This document shows, in pieces, positions 25,114-32,858 of a DNA stretch of 63,355 bases. Positions within the stretch are counted from its first letter, which is position 1; each line of letters starts with the position of its first letter. The position numbers and the translations under genes are program-made. Below the pieces are notes generated by a model. It saw nothing but the letters and a program-made list of their open reading frames with translations. It was not told the origin of the DNA and ran no database searches. This DNA comes from Polynucleobacter sp. 78F-HAINBA (GTDB taxonomy: Bacteria > Pseudomonadota > Gammaproteobacteria > Burkholderiales > Burkholderiaceae), in NCBI RefSeq assembly GCF_018882325.1, contig NZ_JACVOQ010000008.1, positions 1-63,355 on the forward strand, read 5' to 3'.

Positions 25114-26238
25114 TTATTTCTTTGCTTTTCTGCGGTTCTTTACAGCCAAAGCTAAGCGTTGTAATACATTAACTGAGTCTTCCCAGTTAATGCAGGCATC
25201 AGTAATGCTCTTACCGTACTCCAATTTACTCGGATCATCTTTTCCAGGCGAGAATTTCTGGGCACCATCATTCAGGTGGCTCTCGATCATCACACCAAAA
25301 ATTTGGTGTGAGCCAGATTCAATTTGTTCGGCAATATTTTCTGCCACCACAATTTGAAGCTCATGTTTTTTGCTGGAGTTTGCATGCGACAAGTCAACCA
25401 TCAAACTGGCTGGAAGCTTTGCTGCTTCTAGCTCAGAGCAGGCTGCTTGCACATACTGCGCTTCATAGTTAGGCTCTTTACCGCCGCGCAAAATAACGTG
25501 ACAGTCCTTGTTACCTTTGGTTTCAACAATAGAAACCTGACCATTTTTATGTACTGATAAGAAATGGTGTGGGCGGCTAGCCGCTTGAATTGCATCGGTA
25601 GCGATCTTAATATTGCCATCAGTGCCATTCTTAAATCCGATTGGTGCAGACAAACCTGAAGCAAGCTCACGGTGAACTTGGCTTTCAGTTGTGCGTGCTC
25701 CGATAGCGCCCCAAGAAATGAGGTCAGCAATATATTGCGGAGAAATAACATCCAAGAATTCGCTACCAGCAGGCATACCAAGGCGATTAATTTCCATCAA
25801 TACTTGACGAGCGATTCGCAAACCTTCTTCAATGCGATAGCTCTCATCTAAGTACGGGTCATTAATCAAGCCCTTCCAGCCAACAGTCGTGCGTGGTTTT
25901 TCAAAATAGACGCGCATCACAATTTCGAGCTCACCAGAAAAACGATCACGTTCAGCAAGTAGTCGTTGGCAATACTCTAACGCTGCACGGGGATCATGAA
26001 TCGAGCAAGGCCCGATGATGACAAGAAGACGATCATCTTTTCCATGAATGATGTCGCGAATCTTTTTACGCGTTTTGCTAATGAGGGCTTCAGTCGGTGT
26101 TCCCGAGATTGGGAAGAAGCGAATTAAATGCTCTGGGGGTGGCAGAACGGTAATGTTGTGAATGCGTTGATCATCCGTGTCTGACGTTTTATCGACGGCA
26201 GCGTACCAGTTTGCGGGATTAGTATTTTGTTGGCTCAT
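25114..26238 (-). CDS. aroG: 3-deoxy-7-phosphoheptulonate (DAHP) synthase, class I
   Basis: This enzyme joins phosphoenolpyruvate and erythrose 4-phosphate to form DAHP, the entry to aromatic amino acid synthesis. At 374 residues it is of the E. coli AroF/G/H type. It has LLVIIGPCSIHDPRAALEY near residue 72, RVYFEKPRTTVGWKG, SEFLDVISPQY, GFKNGTDGN and DLSHANSSKKH. Which aromatic amino acid inhibits it cannot be read from sequence alone. It starts 19 bp after the tldD stop but has its own TAAAAT hexamer 6 nt before its ATG. Confidence 0.96.
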   Translation of the reverse strand: MSQQNTNPANWYAAVDKTSDTDDQRIHNITVLPPPEHLIRFFPISGTPTEALISKTRKKIRDIIHGKDDRLLVIIGPCSIHDPRAALEYCQRLLAERDRFSGELEIVMRVYFEKPRTTVGWKGLINDPYLDESYRIEEGLRIARQVLMEINRLGMPAGSEFLDVISPQYIADLISWGAIGARTTESQVHRELASGLSAPIGFKNGTDGNIKIATDAIQAASRPHHFLSVHKNGQVSIVETKGNKDCHVILRGGKEPNYEAQYVQAACSELEAAKLPASLMVDLSHANSSKKHELQIVVAENIAEQIESGSHQIFGVMIESHLNDGAQKFSPGKDDPSKLEYGKSITDACINWEDSVNVLQRLALAVKNRRKAKK

Positions 26239-26244
26239 ACGGCT

Positions 26245-26250
26245 ATTTTA
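26245..26250 (-). promoter_or_regulatory. -10-like element directly before aroG (leaderless candidate)
   Basis: TAAAAT on the minus strand ends 6 nt before the aroG ATG at 26238, in the short gap after tldD. No Shine-Dalgarno sequence lies between them, so aroG may be expressed from a leaderless transcript as well as by read-through from tldD. Confidence 0.4.
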
Positions 26251-26257
26251 AGCCGTA

Positions 26258-27748
26258 TTAAGCGGTTCCCCCGACAGTCAGGCTGTCGATGCGTAAAGTT
26301 GGCTGCCCAACGCCCACGGGGACGCTCTGACCTTCTTTGCCGCAAACCCCAATGCCACCGTCTAATTTCAGGTCATTTCCGATCATGGAGACCTGTTTTA
26401 GGGACTCCGGACCGCTACCAATAATGGTGGCACCTTTTACTGGGTATTGAATTTTGCCGTTTTCTACCCAATAGGCTTCTGAGGCTGAAAACACGAATTT
26501 ACCGCTAGTAATATCGACTTGACCCCCTCCAAAGTTTACTGCGTAGAGGCCGCGTTTGATGCTGGCTACGATTTCTTGGGGGTCATCTTTGCCAGCCAAC
26601 ATGTAAGTATTGGTCATGCGGGGCATTGGTAGGGAGGCAAAACTCTCGCGTCGACCGTTTCCAGTCAGAGGCATATTCATCAGACGAGCATTCAGGCTGT
26701 CTTGAATATAGCCTTTCAAAATGCCGTCTTCAATCAGGGTAGTGCACTGGGTAGGTGTACCTTCATCATCAATATTGAGTGAGCCGCGACGACCAGAGAG
26801 GGTTCCATCATCTACGACGGTGACACCCTTAGCGGCAACGCGCTGTCCAATACAGCCGGCAAAAGCAGATGAACCCTTGCGATTAAAGTCGCCTTCAAGG
26901 CCGTGACCTACTGCTTCATGCAATAGCACTCCAGGCCATCCTGGACCCATGACTACGGTCATTGGTCCGGCAGGAGCGGGGCGAGAGTCTAAGTTAATCA
27001 ATGCGCCATCCACAGCTTCATCAACATATTGATTAATGAGCTCAGTATTGAAGTAATGGTAATCATGACGAGCGCCGCCGCCTGAGGATCCAGACTCGCG
27101 ACGGCCATTTTGTTCGGCGATCACATGTACTGATACTCGTACTAGAGGGCGTACGTCGGCAGCTAGTAAGCCATCAGCTCGAACTACAAGCACCACATCA
27201 AACTCACCAGCCAAGCTAGCCATCACTTGAATGATGCGGGGATCACGGGCTTTTGCGCGACGCTCAATACCTTCAAGTAAGGCAATCTTTTCTTGTGGTG
27301 CCAGTGAATCTAAGGGATTTAAGTCTGAGTAGAGTTCGTTGGATGCGGGTGTAAATATTTTGCTCGCAACAGCTCGTGTACCGCCTTGAGGGCCAATTAC
27401 ACGGGTGGATTTAGCCGCCTTGTTGAGAGCTTCTAAATTAATTTCATCAGAATAAGCAAAGGCAGTTTTATCGCCATAGATCGCGCGCACTCCAACACCT
27501 TGATCAATGCTAAAGCTACCGGATTTGACAATGCCCTCTTCTAGACTCCAGCTCTCGCTGCGGGTATGTTGGAAGTAAAGGTCGGCATCGTCGAGCTGAT
27601 GCGTAAACATGTTGCCGAAGGTATGATGCAAATCTTGCTCAGAAAGGCCAGTTGGTTCAAGCAGAATAGATTTAGCCAGCTTAAGAAGGTCAGCCTGCTT
27701 CTTGGGTTTAGTCCAATCACTCGGAAATAATGCTTCTGGTGCTCTCAT
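26258..27748 (-). CDS. tldD: Metalloprotease TldD
   Basis: TldD pairs with TldE/PmbA to form a zinc protease that degrades small unfolded peptides and, in some bacteria, matures microcins or helps degrade CcdA. The protein is 496 residues. The zinc motif HEAVGH (HExxxH) lies in GVLLHEAVGHGLEGD near residue 275-285, with a conserved ISYLQDSLNARLM-like region (GYIQDSLNARLMNM) downstream and a Gly-rich C-terminus. The partner pmbA gene is not in this window. It belongs to the yhdP-nit-tldD-aroG run. Confidence 0.96.
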   Translation of the reverse strand: MRAPEALFPSDWTKPKKQADLLKLAKSILLEPTGLSEQDLHHTFGNMFTHQLDDADLYFQHTRSESWSLEEGIVKSGSFSIDQGVGVRAIYGDKTAFAYSDEINLEALNKAAKSTRVIGPQGGTRAVASKIFTPASNELYSDLNPLDSLAPQEKIALLEGIERRAKARDPRIIQVMASLAGEFDVVLVVRADGLLAADVRPLVRVSVHVIAEQNGRRESGSSGGGARHDYHYFNTELINQYVDEAVDGALINLDSRPAPAGPMTVVMGPGWPGVLLHEAVGHGLEGDFNRKGSSAFAGCIGQRVAAKGVTVVDDGTLSGRRGSLNIDDEGTPTQCTTLIEDGILKGYIQDSLNARLMNMPLTGNGRRESFASLPMPRMTNTYMLAGKDDPQEIVASIKRGLYAVNFGGGQVDITSGKFVFSASEAYWVENGKIQYPVKGATIIGSGPESLKQVSMIGNDLKLDGGIGVCGKEGQSVPVGVGQPTLRIDSLTVGGTA

Positions 27749-27772
27749 CTTGATTTAGCTGAACTTTCTGTA

Positions 27773-28606
27773 TTAAAGCTTGCGGTGTTTTAGTGCGGGT
27801 AGCTTAGAGCGTACCTCTTTTAATTTATCTTTGCTGAGTGTGCCCTGAATAAAACCTTGACCTTCAGGAAGCTTGCTCAATATCTCCCCCCAAGGATCAA
27901 TTAGCATGCTTTCACCCCAGGTGCGGCGCTGATTAAGATGAACGCCGCCTTGGGCTGAGGCTAAAACATAGCATTGGTTTTCAATAGCGCGGGCGCGCAG
28001 CAGAATTTCCCAATGGTCTTTGCCGGTAGTGTAAGTAAATGCAGCTGGAATGATGTGGCAATCAACTTGCCCAAGCGAGCGATATAACTCTGGAAAACGT
28101 AGGTCGTAACAGATGCTTAAGCCAAAACGCCAGTCAACTTCATTGAGCCTGATTGTAAATTGACCGGGTTGGCTACCTGCAGCAATAGTTTCAGATTCCT
28201 CGTAGCGCTCTGTATCAGTCTGAAAGCCAAATAAATGAATTTTGTCGTAGCGGGCGATTTGCTTGCCTAAAGGATCAAACACCAGGGAAGTGTTGAGAAC
28301 TTTGTTCGACTCTTTAGCCTCTAGAGGTATGGTGCCAGCAACCAGAAAGATATTGTTTTCTTGTGCCACAGCTGCAAGGCGTTCTTGAATTAGGCCCGAG
28401 CCTGCAACTTCTCTCACATTTACCTTATCAGTATCTTTTAAACCCATCAAGCAAAAATATTCTGGAAGAACGGCAAGCTGAGCCCCGCTCTCCGCAGCAG
28501 CTTTAGCCAAATATGCTGCAACTTCGAGGTTCTCATTAAGACTAGGGGTCGATACCATTTGTATCGATGCTACGTTGAGTTCAGAAGTATTTCTTGGCAT
28601 ATTCAT
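27773..28606 (-). CDS. Carbon-nitrogen hydrolase, Nit family (probable deaminated glutathione amidase)
   Basis: This is a 277-residue nitrilase-superfamily amidase. The catalytic Glu-Lys-Cys triad is visible: AVLPEYF near residue 48, YDKIHLF near residue 120, and SICYDLRFPELYR near residue 155. The RFPELYR sequence and its place beside tldD and yhdP match the bacterial Nit1/NitA type that repairs deaminated glutathione. That substrate is inferred from the family, not shown here. It starts 4 bp after the yhdP stop codon and ends 24 bp before tldD. Confidence 0.9.
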   Translation of the reverse strand: MNMPRNTSELNVASIQMVSTPSLNENLEVAAYLAKAAAESGAQLAVLPEYFCLMGLKDTDKVNVREVAGSGLIQERLAAVAQENNIFLVAGTIPLEAKESNKVLNTSLVFDPLGKQIARYDKIHLFGFQTDTERYEESETIAAGSQPGQFTIRLNEVDWRFGLSICYDLRFPELYRSLGQVDCHIIPAAFTYTTGKDHWEILLRARAIENQCYVLASAQGGVHLNQRRTWGESMLIDPWGEILSKLPEGQGFIQGTLSKDKLKEVRSKLPALKHRKL

Positions 28607-28610
28607 CTGC

Positions 28611-31600
28611 TTAGCCTGGCATTTGGGTAGAAGGAGTTTGATTATTAGGTGGGATTACGGGCGCGGAATTAGGCGAGCTAGGTTTAGTTTGCTCTTTCAG
28701 GAGATTCTTAGTGCGAATTGTCTCTAGCGTTTTCGCATCAAGTGGTTGGCCCTTCTGATCAAGCGGAATCACTTCCGGATTCTCCCAAGAGCCCTGAATC
28801 AAATAATCCGTTTGTAAAGTGCGATTAATTTGATTGGTAATGAGGTACTGACCCACTACCGCTCCTAGACCGATAATAGGGTTGATCACGAATGCCGCTA
28901 GTGATCCAGCGGTAGCATCAATTGTGGGGAAAATAGTGACGCGAAGATCTTGCGACTCATTGGGGAAATTAATTTGTCCGGTCATCGCTACACGAGCTTG
29001 ATCTAGGATCATGGTGAATTGCTTGGTTTGTGCAATTCCCTGTGCGATCTCAAAGTTGCTATTTATTGTGTTAAAGGGAGTGCCTTTGGTTGCCAGGTTG
29101 CCTAGACTGCCCTTTAAGTCAAAAGTGGCAAATCTAAATAAACTTTGCAGACTTAGAATGTCCAGTAATTTTGCTCCATCGGTATTGACTTCGAGTAGGC
29201 GACCCTTAGCAAGGTCAAGGCTAATGTCACCCGCAAGAGAATCATAGTTTGGTGAAAAGGGAGACCCAGACCACGAGAGTACAGCATTGAGTTTTCCTTC
29301 ACCACCTTCTACCGACTTAGAGTTACTCCAATGGGAAATGATTTGTCCTGCATCTTTGATATTCACATCTGCAGTGAATGAGCTCAATTCATTATTTTTT
29401 GGAGTACGGGCAAGCCATTGACCCTTGATTATCGAGTTGCCTTGTGGATTATTAATCTGAATGGACTCGACCTTCATGAGATCCTGACTAGTTCTAGATT
29501 TGATCTTCACTGCGCCTAGCTTTGCTTTTGTCCAGCTCAAGTCATCGATTGATAAATCTAAGCTGGGAATCGCGTTGGGGCTGACGGGCGTCTTCAGGGA
29601 GGATGATTTTTGTGGCGCATCTTCCTTATTTGGTAAGTCTGGAGCTGCGCGTTGATCTGGCATCTTCAGGCGCGTGAGTCTCCCAGTAATAAATCCGCTC
29701 GGATGATCGATGCTACTGGATTGCCATTGCACTTGACCAGCAATTTGTGGGGCATTCAAGCGCAGTTGCCAGACTGTATTTTTCTTCTGAGACTGCATAC
29801 TGACGTCAGTCCATTCGCGGTCCAGGGCAATTAATTTTTTCACTTGAGCGGATACTTGGATACCGTCCTCAGGCGCGTCGGATTGCTTAAAATCACTCGC
29901 TTTATTCGTTGATTTATCCGCTCCAAAAAACTCTATCCATTGATCGAGATTGAGTTCATTGCTGGCCAGGTGGAAAGAAGTACCTTGTTGCGGAAGTGGC
30001 GTTGGGGTTCCTACTCCCAATGCATTTTTTACGTCATTGGCTGAATTAAGGTTTCCCTGGAGGAAATATTGGTCTCCCAGTTTTCCAGACCAATCTGCGC
30101 GCACTGGATTGCTCTTACTTGCTGGATAAGTTTTTAAGCTCAATTCGCCCAACATAGGAGCGCCAGCTAATTTCTTGGCGGGTGCTGGGGCAGAGCTTGC
30201 CCAATTACGTAAATCAAACTTCAAATTGGTTTGGCTGCCAGCCTTATTAAAGTTGATCAAGCCTTCATATTTAGCTGATCCACTCATTGCAGTCAAAAGT
30301 GCGGGATGAGTTCGAGACTTTAAATTTCCCGAAATATAGTCTTTTATAAAGCTGGCGTTGATGTCACCACCAATGCTGAAGCTAGTGTTGCCTACTGCAG
30401 ATGGTGCGCTAGAAATCTTCAGGGCTCCACCTAAAAAGTTTGCAGTGACATTTTCGAACTCTGGATTGACCTCGGTAATTCGCAACTTACCCTTTAGGTT
30501 CTCTAATGGGGGAGCTTGTCCCCATTGAGCTTGATTTCCGGGGAGATTAATTTTTACATCAAAGTTAACATCGTCACTTCCAGACAATGGGATTTTTAAA
30601 TCAAGACCCAAATTCACTGGGCCTTTGAGGATGAGATTCTTTGCCAGGTTCGCTTGTTGAACGCCCACAGGTGATGCGAATACGTACTCAAGAATTTCAG
30701 AGCCATCCCCTTCGATCGATCCATTGATGAATAAGGTGAGATTTTTAGCGCTGAGATTCGGGATTTGAGATTTGACGGCGGTAAGCGCTACTTTTTTATA
30801 ACTTGCTTTATCGATGTCAATATTAAGAACTGCCTGCCTAATGTCGATGTTGCCGCTGACATTACTAAATGCTTGCCAAACTCCTTGGCTTCTCGGAAGT
30901 AAGGGTGCCGGCTTGAAGCTTGCTTTGGAGAAAGGTAGGTGCAAGCTGAGTTCCCCAGCAGTTCCGCTTGGGTAAGGTGCTTGATTCGGGTCGCCCTTGA
31001 TGTGTAAAGAGCCATTTTGAATCTCTCCAGAATCAAAAGCTTTGCTTAGGTATAGCCGGCTATCTTTATCCATCCCAACAGGTAGATAGCGATGTGCTGT
31101 CGCTAATTTCGCCTTAACGAATTCCATATCTAGCGTCATTTGATCGGGCTGCTTGGTAGCGCCGATCAGGTAGTTAAGATCAAAATTGGTGGTGATTTCG
31201 GAGTTGCTGAGCTGCATTTTTTTAGCATTGATTAACCAGCCCCCTTTTTGTTTGGACCAATTGATATTCCCTTTTGCGCGATCTAATTGAATCTCAGAGT
31301 CAGATAGAAAATCATTCATCACCAACTCAAGATTGCTGGAGTCAAGCGTAAAGTTGCCTTGCTTCTGATTGCTGACTAAGTTGCCAGATAAATGTGAAGC
31401 TGAGGGCATTGATTTATTTACCCCTGTGAAGCTAATGTCATTGAGCTTTGCGCTGATAGTGAAATCGAGCTTGTTGGAAGAAAACCAATTTCCTGGTATG
31501 GGTAAGGCCGCAAGGGCGGATTGACTCTCAGACCAATTCATATCCAAATTCTGAAGCTCGCCATCCGCCTCAGAAGTTTTTATCCACTGATGAATCTTTT

Positions 31601-32780
31601 TTGGGAGTGGAAGATTGAGTGCAAAGAGTGCAATATCTTCCATTTGTATTTTGGGTGAAGAGAGGCCGAACTCTTTGATCTCGCCACCATCTTTTGGTGA
31701 GCGCCAGCGGAAAGTAATCGGACTTAATTTATCTAAGGGGGCAGTGGCGGGGCTGTCGATATTGCGCCATGACAAAGTTTTTGTTGTGATGGAATTGAGG
31801 CCGCCATCCGTGTCTTGCACTAGATCAGTTTCTAGCCTGCCAAATTCAACCGGATCTTCACCTTTATTTAATTGCACTATAAGTTGATCGGCTATTAAGG
31901 ATATTTGTCCGCCATTGACCTTCCCGCCATCAAGCCCCAGATTGCCTTTGGAGTTGAGTTTCCCGGCCAAGTCATATAGCGGAAGGCTGAGATCTTTGGA
32001 AATTCGACCCAGGTTCAGTTCAGAAAGTTCCCATGTAAAACTTCCGACCCAGTCCCGCCAATCGCCCGCTTGTCCAGCAAGATGGTGAACAAATTCAGCC
32101 TGGAGTTTGATTGGGTTGGGGCTCCAAGGCGTTTGCGTGATTAGCTCAGCATCATGACTGCGAATGCCATTAGTGAGATGAGCACGTTGAATATCAATAG
32201 AGGTTTTTAGCTTGCGACTTTGTTGATCTTCCCAAAAAATTTTGACATTGCTAATTTGGATATCATTTTGAGCAAATAACCAATTCTCAGTTGCAAAATT
32301 ATCAGCGCTGCTATGAATGGGAATTCCGCCAATAGAAACTTCGCCTTTGACATCTCGTTGTGCGTACAGTTGAACCTGATCAAGGGTGATTTCATGAAAA
32401 TAGGGGGCTAGGTGATAAAAAGACAACCAGCTGAGTTGTCCGCTGATATCTTGAATGAATAATGATGGAGTAGACGAATTTGGATTGTTAAAGCGCAATC
32501 CCTGAATTGCAAAGCTCGGGCGAATTCCAGTCCAAGAGACCTGCACGGCATCCATCGTGACATTGGCGCCTAAGCGCGAACTCATGAGGCGCTCTAGGGT
32601 GGGCTTCGATTTCTCAATCTGAGGCCATAAAACAAAACGTACCCCAAGATGGCCAAGTACAAAAAACACCACCGTGATGCCGGCAAGGATGAGGGCACGC
32701 TTACGCCAACGACTGCCAGAACCTGGAGGACGTTTTTGAAGCACGCTCTGCAGGCGAGTCCGGATAATATTTCGAAGCAT
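28611..32780 (-). CDS. yhdP: AsmA-like envelope protein, YhdP family
   Basis: YhdP-type proteins are very long inner-membrane-anchored periplasmic proteins with a beta-groove fold related to AsmA and TamB. In E. coli they help move phospholipids to the outer membrane. This one has 1389 residues. A single N-terminal membrane helix (ALILAGITVVFFVLGHLGV, about residues 28-46) is followed by a long beta-rich region rich in Asn, Ser and Leu repeats. The conserved C-terminal domain is marked by DLALAKGRLLEVN and the MTGQINFPNESQDL region. The end is Pro/Gln-rich low complexity. It heads the nit-tldD run. Confidence 0.93.
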   Translation of the reverse strand: MLRNIIRTRLQSVLQKRPPGSGSRWRKRALILAGITVVFFVLGHLGVRFVLWPQIEKSKPTLERLMSSRLGANVTMDAVQVSWTGIRPSFAIQGLRFNNPNSSTPSLFIQDISGQLSWLSFYHLAPYFHEITLDQVQLYAQRDVKGEVSIGGIPIHSSADNFATENWLFAQNDIQISNVKIFWEDQQSRKLKTSIDIQRAHLTNGIRSHDAELITQTPWSPNPIKLQAEFVHHLAGQAGDWRDWVGSFTWELSELNLGRISKDLSLPLYDLAGKLNSKGNLGLDGGKVNGGQISLIADQLIVQLNKGEDPVEFGRLETDLVQDTDGGLNSITTKTLSWRNIDSPATAPLDKLSPITFRWRSPKDGGEIKEFGLSSPKIQMEDIALFALNLPLPKKIHQWIKTSEADGELQNLDMNWSESQSALAALPIPGNWFSSNKLDFTISAKLNDISFTGVNKSMPSASHLSGNLVSNQKQGNFTLDSSNLELVMNDFLSDSEIQLDRAKGNINWSKQKGGWLINAKKMQLSNSEITTNFDLNYLIGATKQPDQMTLDMEFVKAKLATAHRYLPVGMDKDSRLYLSKAFDSGEIQNGSLHIKGDPNQAPYPSGTAGELSLHLPFSKASFKPAPLLPRSQGVWQAFSNVSGNIDIRQAVLNIDIDKASYKKVALTAVKSQIPNLSAKNLTLFINGSIEGDGSEILEYVFASPVGVQQANLAKNLILKGPVNLGLDLKIPLSGSDDVNFDVKINLPGNQAQWGQAPPLENLKGKLRITEVNPEFENVTANFLGGALKISSAPSAVGNTSFSIGGDINASFIKDYISGNLKSRTHPALLTAMSGSAKYEGLINFNKAGSQTNLKFDLRNWASSAPAPAKKLAGAPMLGELSLKTYPASKSNPVRADWSGKLGDQYFLQGNLNSANDVKNALGVGTPTPLPQQGTSFHLASNELNLDQWIEFFGADKSTNKASDFKQSDAPEDGIQVSAQVKKLIALDREWTDVSMQSQKKNTVWQLRLNAPQIAGQVQWQSSSIDHPSGFITGRLTRLKMPDQRAAPDLPNKEDAPQKSSSLKTPVSPNAIPSLDLSIDDLSWTKAKLGAVKIKSRTSQDLMKVESIQINNPQGNSIIKGQWLARTPKNNELSSFTADVNIKDAGQIISHWSNSKSVEGGEGKLNAVLSWSGSPFSPNYDSLAGDISLDLAKGRLLEVNTDGAKLLDILSLQSLFRFATFDLKGSLGNLATKGTPFNTINSNFEIAQGIAQTKQFTMILDQARVAMTGQINFPNESQDLRVTIFPTIDATAGSLAAFVINPIIGLGAVVGQYLITNQINRTLQTDYLIQGSWENPEVIPLDQKGQPLDAKTLETIRTKNLLKEQTKPSSPNSAPVIPPNNQTPSTQMPG

Positions 32781-32787
32781 GGACTCT

Positions 32788-32793
32788 ATTATC
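32788..32793 (-). promoter_or_regulatory. -10-like element directly before yhdP (leaderless candidate)
   Basis: GATAAT on the minus strand ends 7 nt before the yhdP ATG at 32780. The intervening AGAGTCC holds no good Shine-Dalgarno sequence. The predicted transcription start falls on or beside the start codon. Confidence 0.4.
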
Positions 32794-32858
32794 CGTCAGC
32801 CATTGGGCGATCTCCAAGCTTCTGAGGTTTGTGTCTAAAGTCGGATTAATATGGAGAA